Shown: piece by piece, positions 26,609-38,799 of the stretch | How positions within the stretch are numbered: position 1 is the stretch's first letter | Layout: every line of letters begins with the position of its first letter | Origin: Nymphaea colorata | Taxonomy: Eukaryota > Streptophyta > Magnoliopsida > Nymphaeales > Nymphaeaceae | Assembly (NCBI RefSeq): GCF_008831285.2 | Contig: NC_045138.2 | Span: 36,139,115 to 36,203,114, forward strand | Direction of reading: 5' to 3' | Length of the DNA stretch: 64,000 nucleotides | The notes under the pieces: generated by a model | Databases searched by the model: none | Told to the model about the DNA's origin: nothing | Seen by the model: the letters and a program-made list of their open reading frames with translations, nothing else | Translations under genes and position numbers: made by a program

Positions 26609-28707
26609 TGGTACCAGTGTCTGAAATTGTTGTGGTTCCAAGCTAGAAAAAAACTGTATGTTTACCAACTGAAGCTTCCTTGAAGATTTCAATGATTCTC
26701 TTGATGCTATTTTGGATAGTTTTGGAGTTGATCTTCTGCTAGTGGATATTCTGATCAATGTTATTGACTACTACTGCAATCAAGTGGTTTTTTAAGGCTC
26801 ATGATCTACGGTTTAGTGAAATTCTTGAGATAAAAAGGGTATAACACTAAGTATAGGAGTTGACCAAGGTTAAAAACATCCTTCTTCATTGGAAGCCTCC
26901 AAGAGGAACATTGATGGTGAAAACTGTCTGACACCGCTCAAATTGTGTGAAGCCAATTACATGTTGTAGTCAAAGTGTCTTGAGATGCACATCAAATGAA
27001 GTCATCTTTGGGGCTACATTAATGGTACTTCTCTTCAGCCGTATCTTAAATTGACTAGAATTGGAAATGGAGAAGGACTTTGGAAGGGGATGAAAGACAA
27101 TGATTTTAAATGATTATTATAAGAGTCTCAATGATTATTAAGAAATGAATATATGGAAATATTGAGCCTAGAATAGCTCAAAATCTCATTCACAATGAGA
27201 AGGCTAGTGAAGCTTGGGAATTCCTCAAGTGTGTGTTCATCCAAAAAGATATGGTTTGAAAGTGTCAATTTACTTTAAAGTTTGAAAATATTAAGCAAGA
27301 AGATGCAAGTGTTAGAGAATATTTTATGGAAATATCAAGTGTTTGGATGAAATTGGTCAACCTAGTCCCAGGCTTGTGAGTGGTTACAATTGCCATGAAA
27401 CTAGGGGATCTAACAACTAAGATTATTTAATGCCTCAAGGTTTAACGCACAAATTTGGTACCAGAGCCTGAAATTGTTGAGGTTCCGAGCTACTTGCTGC
27501 TGAAAGAAAAAAAAAATGCATGTTTACCAATTGAAGCTTCCTTGAAAATTTCAGTCATTCTCTTGATGCTATTTTTGGGAGTTGATCAAGGCTAAAAACA
27601 TCCTTCTTCAATGGATGACTCCAAGAGGAACATTTGATGGTGAAAACTATCTGACACCGTTCAAATTGGATGAAGCCTATTACATGTTGTAGTCAAAGTG
27701 TCTCGAGTTGCACATCAAAGGAAGAGATATTTGGGGTTACATTAAAGGTACTTCTCTTCAACCGTATCATAAATTGGTTAGAATTGGAAATGGAGAAGGA
27801 CTTTGGAAGGAGATGAAAGACAACAATTTTAAATGATGATTATAAGAGTCTCAATGATTGGGAAGATAAGAATGCAAGAATTAAGACATGAATACATGGA
27901 ACTAATGGGCCTAAAATAGCTCAAAATCTCATTCACAATGAAAAGGCTAGTGAAGCTTGGGAATTCCTTAAGTTTGTGTTTCATCCAGAAAGATATGGTT
28001 TGAAAGTATCAATTTACTTTAAAGTTTGAAAACATCAAGCAAGATCTATTACATGTTGGAGAATATTTGATGGAAATATCAAGTGTTTGGATGAAATTGG
28101 TCAACCTGGTCCCAGTCTTGTGATTGGTTACTGTTGCCATGAAATTAGAGGATCTAACAACTAATATTCTTTCAATGCCTCAAGGTTTAAGGCACAAATT
28201 TGGTACTTGAGCCTGAAATTGTTGTGTTTCCAAGCTACTTGCTGCTGAATCAAGTGGTCTTTTAAGACTCTCATGATCAACTGTTTGGTGAAAATTTTGA
28301 GATAAAAAGAGTGTAACACTAAGTATAGGAGTTGATCAAGGCTAAAAACAAACATCCTTCTTCAATGGAAGACTCCAAGAGGAACATTGATGGTGAAAAC
28401 TATTTGACACCGTTCAAATTGGATGAAGCCAATTACATGTTGTAGTCAAAGTGTCTCTAGATGCACATCAAAGGATGACACCTTTGGGGCTACATTAAAG
28501 GTACCTCTCTTCAACCGCATCCTAAATTGACTAATATTGGAAATGGAGGACTTTGGAAGGGGATGAAAGACAACAATTTCAAAAAGAGTTCTCAATGATT
28601 GGAAAGCTAAAAATGCAAGAACTAAGAAACGAGTATAATATGGAAATATTGAGCCTTGGATAGCTCAAAGTCTCATTTACAATGAAAAGGCTAGTGGAGC
28701 TTGGGAT
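26609..28707 (+). mobile_element. Tandemly repeated, decayed Copia gag fragments
   Basis: Three head-to-tail units start at about 26609, 27458 and 28202 (marked by GGTAC followed by CTGAAATTGTTG), with periods of about 848 and 744 bp; the third is cut off at about 28707. In broken frames each encodes Copia gag (UBN2-type) words such as LIHNEKASEAWEFLK, KFENIKQEDASVREYF and EISSVWMKLV. Stops and frameshifts are frequent, so nothing functional remains. No LTRs, primer binding site or pol are attached. The third unit breaks inside the ASGAW(D) codons where the satellite begins. Confidence 0.7.
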
Positions 28708-29168
28708 TTGACCTCTGAACTATACCAAAGATAATAAAGTCAAATCAGATTAGACCTCTGATCTGTGCTAGAGATAAAAAAGTAAATTCCAACATCAAAA
28801 CTGGATAATGTTAGACCTCTGATCCATATATCAGGTTCCAAGTTCAATTCCAACATCTAAACCGGATCAGATCAGACCTCTAATCTAGACTTTATATTGA
28901 AAAGCAGAATCCAACATTTAAAACCGATCAGATTAGACATATGATCCAAACCATATATTGTAAGTCCAATCCAACATTTAAATCGATAAAAGTAAACCAT
29001 TGATTGGAACCCTATATCTTAAGTTTCCACTCTAACATTTAAAGCAGATCAGATTAGACCTCTACCTATGCGAAAGATAAAAAAAGTCGAATCCAACATC
29101 AAAACCGGATTAGATTAGACCTCTAATCCATTGTTTAGGTTCAAAGTTCAAATCCAACATCCAAACCA

Positions 29169-32100
29169 GTTTAGATGAGACGCTTTGATCGATGCCCTAG
29201 ATCCTAAGTCTAATCAAACATTTTAATCGAATTAGATTTGACCTTCGGTCCATACCAAAGATATGAAAGTCTAATCCAACATTAAAACCGGATCAGATTA
29301 GACCCCTGGTCTAGATGTTAGGTTCAACGTATAAATCCAACATCTAAACCAGATCATATCAGACCTTTGATCCAAACTGTTGATCACAAATTGAAAGCCT
29401 ACACTGAAAGCTGATCAGATTAGACCTCTGATCCTGTACCAAAATCGAAAATTGAAATTCAACACTTAAAACTGACCATATTAGACCTTTGATCTATACC
29501 AGAAATAAAAAAAGTCAAATCCAACATCAAAACCAGATCAGACTAGACCTCTGATCCATATATCAGGTTCAAAGTTCAAATCCAACATATAAGCCGGGTC
29601 AGGTGAGACCTCTGATCCAGATCCTAGTTTGAAAATCAAAATCCCACACCTAAGACCGATCAGATTAAACCTCTGATTGAAAACCTAGATCCTACGCCCA
29701 ATCCAACATTTAAAATCGGATCAGATTTGACCTCTGATCTATGCCAGAGATACAAAAGTCCAATCCAACATCTAAACCGGATCAGATCAGACCTCTGATC
29801 TAGATGTTAAGTTCAAAGTCTAAACCTGACATCTAAACCATATCAAATCAAACCTTTGATCCAAACTGTTAATCAAAAATTGAAAGTCGACAGTAAATGC
29901 ATATCAGGTTAGACCTCTGATATCAGCCCTAAATCAAAAATCAAAGTTCAACACGTAAAACTGATAAGATAAAAGTAAACCATTGATTCAAACCCTATAT
30001 CTTAAGTCCTCACTCCAACATTTAAAGCAGATCAGATTAGACCTCTGACCTATGCGAAAGATAAAAAAGTCGAATCCAACATCAAAATCGGATTAGATTA
30101 GACCTCTAATCCATTGTTCAGGTTCAAAGTTCAAATCCAACATCCAAACCAGTTTAGATGAGACGCTTTGATCGATGCCCTAGATCCTAAGTCTAATCCA
30201 ACATTTTAATCGAATTAGATTTGACCTCCGGTCCATAGCAGAGATACGAAAGTGTAATCCAACATTAAAACCGGATCAGATTAGACCCCTGGTCTAGATG
30301 TTAGGTTCAACGTATAAATCTAACATCTAAACCAGATCATGTCAGACCTTTGATCCAAACTATTGATCACAAATTGAAAGCCTACATGGAAAGCTGATCA
30401 GATTAGACCACTGATCCTATACCGAAATTGAAAATTGAAATTCAACACTTAAAACCGATCATATTAGACCTTTAATTTATACCAGAAATAAAAAAGTCAA
30501 ATCCAACATCAAAACCGGATCGGACTAGACCTCTGATCCATATATCAGGTTCAAAGTTCAAATCCAACATCTAAACCGGGTCAGGTGAGACCTCTGATCT
30601 AGATCCTAGTTTGAAAATCAAAATCCTACACCTAAGACCGATCAGATTAGACCTCTGATTGAAAACCTAGATCATATGCCCAATCCAACATTTAAAATCG
30701 GATCAGATTTGACCTCTGATCTATGCCAGAGATACAAAAGTCTAATCCAACATCTAAACCGGATCAGATCAGACCTCTGATCTAGATGTTAAGTTCAAAG
30801 TCTAAACCTGACATCTAAACCATGTCAAATCAAACTTTCGATCCAAACTGTTAATCAAAAATTGAAAGTCGACAGTAAATGCATATCGGGTTAGACCTTT
30901 GATATCAGCTCGAAATAAAAAATCAAAATTCAACACATAAAACTGATAAGATAAATGTAAACCATTGATTGGAACCCTATATCTTAAGTTTCCACTCCAA
31001 CATTTAAAGCAGATCAGATTAGACCTTTGACCTATGCGAAAGATAAAAAAGTCGAATCCAACATCAAAACCGGATTAGATTAGACCTCTAATCCATTGTT
31101 TAGGTTCAAAGTTCAAATCCAACATCCAAACCAGTTTAGATGAGACGCTTTGATCGATGCCCTAGATCCTAAGTCTAATCAAACATTTTAATCGAATTAG
31201 ATTTGACCTTCGGTCCATACCAGAGATATGAAAGTCTAATCCAACATTAAAACCGGATCAGATTAGACCCCTGGTCTAGATGTTAGGTTCAACGTATAAA
31301 TCCAACATCTAAACCAGATCATATCAGACCTTTGATCCAAACCGTTGATCACAAATTGAAAGCCTACACTGAAAGCTGATCAGATTAGACCTCTGATCCT
31401 GTACCAAAATCGAAAATTGAAATTCAACACTTAAAACTGACCATATTAGACCTTTGATCTATACCAGAAATAAAAAAAGTCAAATCCAACATCAAAACCA
31501 GATCAGACTAGACCTCTGATCCATATATCAGGTTCAAAGTTCAAATCCAACATCTAAGCCGGGTCAGGTGAGACCTCTGATCCAGATCCTAGTTTGAAAA
31601 TCAAAATCCCACACCTAAGACCGATCAGATTAGACCTCTGATTGAAAACCTAGATCCTACGCCCAATCCAACATTTAAAATCGGATCAGATTTGACCTCT
31701 GATCTATGCCAGAGATACAAAAGTCCAATCCAACATCTAAACCGGATCAGATCAGACCTCTGATCTAGATGTTAAGTTCAAAGTCTAAACCTGACATCTA
31801 AACCATATCAAATCAAACCTTTGATCCAAACTGTTAATCAAAAATTGAAAGTCGACAGTAAATGCATATCAGGTTAGACCTCTGATATCAGCCCTAAATC
31901 AAAAATCAAAGTTCAACACGTAAAACTGATAAGATAAAAGTAAACCATTGATTCAAACCCTATATCTTAAGTCCTCACTCCAACATTTAAAGCAGATCAG
32001 ATTAGACCTCTGACCTATGCGAAAGATAAAAAAGTCGAATCCAACATCAAAATCGGATTAGATTAGACCTCTAATCCATTGTTCAGGTTCAAAGTTCAAA

Positions 32101-35063
32101 TCCAACATCCAAACCAGTTTAGATGAGACGCTTTGATCGATGCCCTAGATCCTAAGTCTAATCCAACATTTTAATCGAATTAGATTTGACCTCCGGTCCA
32201 TAGCAGAGATACGAAAGTGTAATCCAACATTAAAACCGGATCAGATTAGACCCCTGGTCTAGATGTTAGGTTCAACGTATAAATCTAACATCTAAACCAG
32301 ATCATGTCAGGCCTTTGATCCAAACTATTGATCCCAAATTGAAAGCCTACATGGAAAGCTGATCAGATTAGACCACTGATCCTATACCGAAATTGAAAAT
32401 TGAAATTCAACACTTAAAACCGATCATATTAGACCTTTAATTTATACCAGAAATAAAAAAGTCAAATCCAACATCAAAACCGGATCGGACTAGACCTCTG
32501 ATGCATATATCAGGTTCAAAGTTCAAATCCAACATCTAAACCGGGTCAGGTGAGACCTCTGATCCAGATCCTAGTTTGAAAATCAAAATCCTACACCTAA
32601 GACCGATCAGATTAGACCTCTGATTGAAAACCTAGATCCTATACCCAATCCAACATTTAAAATCGGATCAGATTTGACCTCTGATCTATGCCAGAGATAC
32701 AAAAGTCTAATCCAACATCTAAACCGGATCAGATCAGACCTCTGATCTAGATGTTAAGTTCAAAGTCTAAACCTGACATCTAAACCATGTCAAATCAAAC
32801 TTTCGATCCAAACTGTTAATCAAAAATTGAAAGTCGACAGTAAATGCATATCGGGTTAGACCTTTGATATCAGCTCGAAATAAAAAATCAAAATTCAACA
32901 CATAAAACTGATAAGATAAATGTAAACCATTGATTGGAACCCTATATCTTAAGTTTCCACTCCAACATTTAAAGCAGATCAGATTAGACCTCTGACCTAT
33001 GCGAAAGATAAAAAAGTCGAATCCAACATCAAAACCGGATTAGATTAGACCTCTAATCCATTGTTTAGGTTCAAAGTTCAAATCCAACATCCAAACCAGT
33101 TTAGATGAGACGCTTTGATCGATGCCCTAGATCCTAAGTCTAATCAAACATTTTAATCGAATTAGATTTGACCTTCGGTCCATACCAGAGATATGAAAGT
33201 CTAATCCAACATTAAAACCGGATCAGATTAGACCCCTGGTCTAGATGTTAGGTTCAACGTATAAATCCAACATCTAAACCAGATCATATCAGACCTTTGA
33301 TCCAAACTGTTGATCACAAATTGAAAGCCTACACTGAAAGCTGATCAGATTAGACCTCTGATCCTGTACCAAAATCGAAAATTGAAATTCAACACTTAAA
33401 ACTGACCATATTAGACCTTTGATCTATACCAGAAATAAAAAAAGTCAAATCCAACATCAAAACCAGATCAGACTAGACCTCTGATCCATATATCAGGTTC
33501 AAAGTTCAAATCCAACATCTAAGCCGGGTCAGGTGAGACCTCTGATCCAGATCCTAGTTTGAAAATCAAAATCCCACACCTAAGACCGATCAGATTAGAC
33601 CTCTGATTGAAAACCTAGATCCTACGCCCAATCCAACATTTAAAATCGGATCAGATTTGACCTCTGATCTATGCCAGAGATACAAAAGTCCAATCCAACA
33701 TCTAAACCGGATCAGATCAGACCTCTGATCTAGATGTTAAGTTCAAAGTCTAAACCTGACATCTAAACCATATCAAATCAAACCTTTGATCCAAACTGTT
33801 AATCAAAAATTGAAAGTCGACAGTAAATGCATATCAGGTTAGACCTCTGATATCAGCCCTAAATCAAAAATCAAAGTTCAACACGTAAAACTGATAAGAT
33901 AAAAGTAAACCATTGATTCAAACCCTATATCTTAAGTCCTCACTCCAACATTTAAAGCAGATCAGATTAGACCTCTGACCTATGCGAAAGATAAAAAAGT
34001 CGAATCCAACATCAAAATCGGATTAGATTAGACCTCTAATCCATTGTTTAGGTTCAAAGTTCAAATCCAACATCCAAACCAGTTTAGATGAGACGCTTTG
34101 ATCGATGCCCTAGATCCTAAGTCTAATCCAACATTTTAATCGAATTAGATTTGACCTCCGGTCCATAGCAGAGATACGAAAGTGTAATCCAACATTAAAA
34201 CCGGATCAGATTAGACCCCTGGTCTAGATGTTAGGTTCAACGTATAAATCTAACATCTAAACCAGATCATGTCAGACCTTTGATCCAAACTATTGATCCC
34301 AAATTGAAAGCCTACATGGAAAGCTGATCAAATTAGACCACTGATCCTATACCGAAATTGAAAATTGAAATTCAACACTTAAAACCGATCATATTAGACC
34401 TTTAATTTATACCAGAAATAAAAAAGTCAAATCCAACATCAAAACCGGATCGGACTAGACCTCTGATGCATATATCAGGTTCAAAGTTCAAATCCAACAT
34501 CTAAACCGGGTCAGGTGAGACCTCTGATCCAGATCCTAGTTTGAAAATCAAAATCCTACACCTAAGACCGATCAGATTAGACCTCTGATTGAAAACCTAG
34601 ATCATATACCCAATCCAACATTTAAAATCGGATCAGATTTGACCTCTGATCTATGCCAGAGATACAAAAGTCTAATCCAACATCTAAACCGGATCAGATC
34701 AGACCTTTGATCTAGATGTTAAGTTCAAAGTCTAAACCTGACATCTAAACCATGTCAAATCAAACTTTCGATCCAAACTGTTAATCAAAAATTGAAAGTC
34801 GACAGTAAATGCATATCGGGTTAGACCTTTGATATCAGCCCGAAATAAAAAATCAAAATTCAACACATAAAACTGATAAGATAAATGTAAACCATTGATT
34901 GGAACCCTATATCTTAAGTTTCCACTCCAACATTTAAAGTAGATCAGATTAGACCTCTGACCTATGCGAAAGATAAAAAAGTCGAATCCAACATCAAAAC
35001 CGGATTAGATTAGACCTCTAATCCATTGTTTTGGTTCAAAGTTCAAATCCAACATCCAAACCA
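29169..35063. repeat. Homogenised array core: three copies of a 1965-bp A/B dimer
   Basis: The landmark GTTTAGATGAGACG(C) recurs at 29169, 30152, 31134, 32117, 33099, 34082 and 35064, with spacings of 983, 982, 983, 982, 983 and 982. Odd units (A) carry 'ccttcggtccatacc' and 'gattggaaccctat'; even units (B) carry 'cctccggtccatagc' and 'gattcaaaccctat'. The true repeating unit is therefore a 32-monomer dimer of 1965 bp. Corresponding bases of successive dimers differ at only a few positions by eye. A 52-bp deletion just after 35088 ends the regular phase; the next landmarks are 35994, 36976 and 37966, with a third unit type (C, 'ccggtctatacc'). Confidence 0.93.
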
Positions 35064-38000
35064 GTTTAGATGAGACGCTTTGATCGATTAATCGAATTAG
35101 ATTTGACCAAAGTCTAATCCAACATTAAAACCGGATCAGATTAGACCCCTGATCTAGATGTTAGGTTCAACGTATAAATCCAACATCTAAACCAGATCAT
35201 ATCATACCTTTGATCCAAACTTTTGATCACAAATTGAAAGCCTACACTAAAAGCTGATCAGATTAGACCTCTATCCTGTACCAAAATCGAAAATTGAAAT
35301 TCAACACTTAAAACCGACCATATTAGACCTTTGATCTATACCAAAAATAAAAAATGTCAAATCCAACATCAATACCAGATCAGACTAGACCTCTGATCCA
35401 TACATCAGGTTCAAAGTTCAAATCCAACATCTAAGCCGTATCAGGTGAGACATCTGATCCGGATCCTAGTTTGAAAATCAAAATCCTACACCTAAGACCG
35501 ATCAGATTAGACCTCTGATTTAAAACCTAGATCCTATGCCCAATCCAACATTTAAAATCGGATCAGATTTGACCTCTGATCTATGCCAGAGATACAAAAG
35601 TCCAATCCAACATCCAAACCGGATCAGATCAGACCTCTGATCTAGATGTTAAGTTCAAAGTCTAAACCTGACATCTAAACCATATCAAATCAAACCTTTG
35701 ATCCAAACTTTTAATCAAAAATTGAAAGTCGACAGTAAATGCATATCAGGTTAGACCTCTGATATCAGCCCTAAATAAAAAATCAAAAATCAACACCTAA
35801 AACTGATAAGATAAAAGTAAACCATTGATTCAAACCCTATATCTTAAGTCCCCACTCCAACATTTAAAGCAGATCAGATTAGACCTCTGACCTATGCGAA
35901 AGATAAAAAAGTCGAATCCAACATCAAAATCGGATTAGATTAGACCTCTAATCCATTGTTTAGGTTCAAAGTTCAAATCCAACATCCAAACCAGTTTAGA
36001 TGAGACGCTTTGATCGATGCCCTAGATCCTAAGTCTGATCCAACATTTAAATCGAATTAGATTTGCCCTCCGGTCTATACCGGAGATACGAGAGTCTAAT
36101 TCAACATTAAAACCGGATCAGGTTAGACCCCTGATCTAGATGTTAGGTTCAACGTATAAATCCAACATCTAAACCAGATCATATCAGACCTTTGATCCGA
36201 ACTCTTGATCACAAATTGAAAGCCTACACTGAAAGCTTAACAGATTAGACCTCTGATCCTGTACCAAAATCAAAAATTGAAATTCAACACTTAAAACCGA
36301 TCATATTAGACCTTTAATTTATACCAGAAATAAAAAAGTCAAATCCAACATCAAAACCGGATCGGACTAGACCTCTGATCCATATATCAGGTTCAAAGTT
36401 CAAATCCAACATCTAAACCGGGTCAGGTGAGACCTCTGATCTAGATCCTAGTTTGAAAATCAAAATCCTACACCTAAGACCGATCAGATTAGACCTCTGA
36501 TTGAAAACCTAGATCCTATACCCAATCCAACATTTAAAATCGGATCAGATTTGACCTCTGATCTATGCCAGAGATACAAAAGTCCAATCCAACATCTAAA
36601 CCGAATCAGATCAGACCTCTGATCTAGATGTTAAGTTCAAAGTCTAAACCTGACATCTAAACCATATGAAATCAAACCTTTGATCCAAACTGTTAATCAA
36701 AAATTGAAAGTCGACAGTAAATGCATATCAGGTTAGACCTCTGATATCAGCCCTAAATAAAAAATCAAAAATCAACACCTAAAACTGATAAGATAAAAGT
36801 AAACCATTGATTCAAACCCTATATCTTAAGTCCCCACTCCAACATTTAAAGCAGATCAGATTAGACCTCTGACCTATGCGAAAGATAAAAAAGTCGAATC
36901 CAACATCAAAACCGGATTAGATTAGACCTCTAATCCATTGTTTAGGTTCAAAGTTCAAATCCAACATCCAAACCAGTTTAGATGAGACACTTTGATCGAT
37001 GTCCTAGATCCTAAGTCTAATCCAACATTTAAATCGAATTAGATTTGACCTCCGGTCTATACCAGAGATACGAGAGTCTAATTCAACATTAAAACCGGAT
37101 CAGGTTAGACCCCTGATCTAGATGTTAGGTTCAACGTATAAATCCAACATCTAAACCAGATCATATCAGACCTTTGATCCAAACTGTTGATCACAAATTG
37201 AAAGCCTACACTAAAAGCTGATCGGATTAGACCTCTGATCCTGTACCAAAATCGAAAATTGAAATTCAACACTTAAAACTGACCATATTAGACCTTTGAT
37301 TTAAGAAATAGAAAAAGTCAAATCCAACATCAAAACCGGATCAGACTAGACCTCTGATCCATATGTTAGGTTCAAAATTCAAATCCAACATCGAAACCGG
37401 GTCAGGTGAGACATCTGATCCGGATCCTAGTTTGAAAATCAAAATCCTACACCTAAGACCGATCAGATTAGAGCTCTGATTGAAAACCTAGATCCTATGC
37501 CCAGTCCAACATTTAAAATTGGATCAGATTTGACCTCTGATCTATGCCAGACATACAAATGTTGAATCCAACATCTAAAACGGATCATATCAGACCTCTG
37601 ATCTAGATGGTAAGTTCAAAGTCTAAACCTGACCTCTAAACCATAACAAATCAAACCATTGATCCAAACTGTTAATCAAAAATTGAAAGTCGACAGTAAA
37701 TGCATATCAGATTAGACCTCTGATATCAGCCCTAAATCAAAAATCAATCAAATATCAAAATTCAACACCTAAAACTGATAAGATAAAAGTAAACCATTGG
37801 TTGAAACCCTATGTCTTAAGTCCCCACTCCAACATTTAAAGCAGATCAGCTTAGACCTTTGACCTATGCCAAAGATAAAAAAGTCGAATCCAACATCAAA
37901 ACCGGATTAGATTAGACCTCTAATCCATTGTTCTGGTTCAAAGTTCAAATCGAACATCCAAATCGGTTTAGATGAGACGCTTTGATCGATGCCCTAGATC

Positions 38001-38799
38001 CTAAGTCCAATCGAACTTTTAAATCGAATTAGATTTGACCTCTATCTATACCAGAGATACGAAAGTATAATTCAACATTAACCCATGATCTAGATGTTAG
38101 GTTTAACGTATAAATCCAGCATCTAAACCAGATCATATCAGACCTTTGATCCAAACTGTTGATCACAAATTGAAAGCCTATACTGAAAGCTGATCAGATT
38201 AGACCTTTCATCCTGTACCAAAATCGAAAAGTGAAATTCAACACTTAAAACCGATCATATTAGACCTTTGATTTATACCAGAAATAAAAAAGTCAAATCC
38301 AACATCAAAACCGGATCAGACTAGACCTCTGATCCATATATCAGGTACAAAGTTCAAATCCAACATCTAAACCGGGTCAAGTGAGACCTCTGATCCAGAT
38401 CCTAATTTGAAAATCAAAATCCTACACCTAAGACCGATCAGATTAGACCTCTGATTGAAAACCTAGATCCTATGCCCAATCCAACATTTAAAATCGGATC
38501 AGATTTGACCTGTGATCTATGCCAGAGATACAAAAGTGCAATCCAACATCTAAACTGGATCAGATCAGACCTCTGATCTAGATGTTAAGTTTAAAGTCTA
38601 AACCTGACATCTAAACCATATCAAATCAAACCTTTGATCCAAACTGTTAATCAAAAATTGAAAGTCGACAGTAAAGGCATATCAGGTTAGACCTCTGATA
38701 TCAGCCCTAAATAAAAAAACAAAATTCAACACATAAAACTGATAAGATAAAAGTAAACCATTGATTGAAACCCTATATCTTAAGTTTCCACTCCAACAT

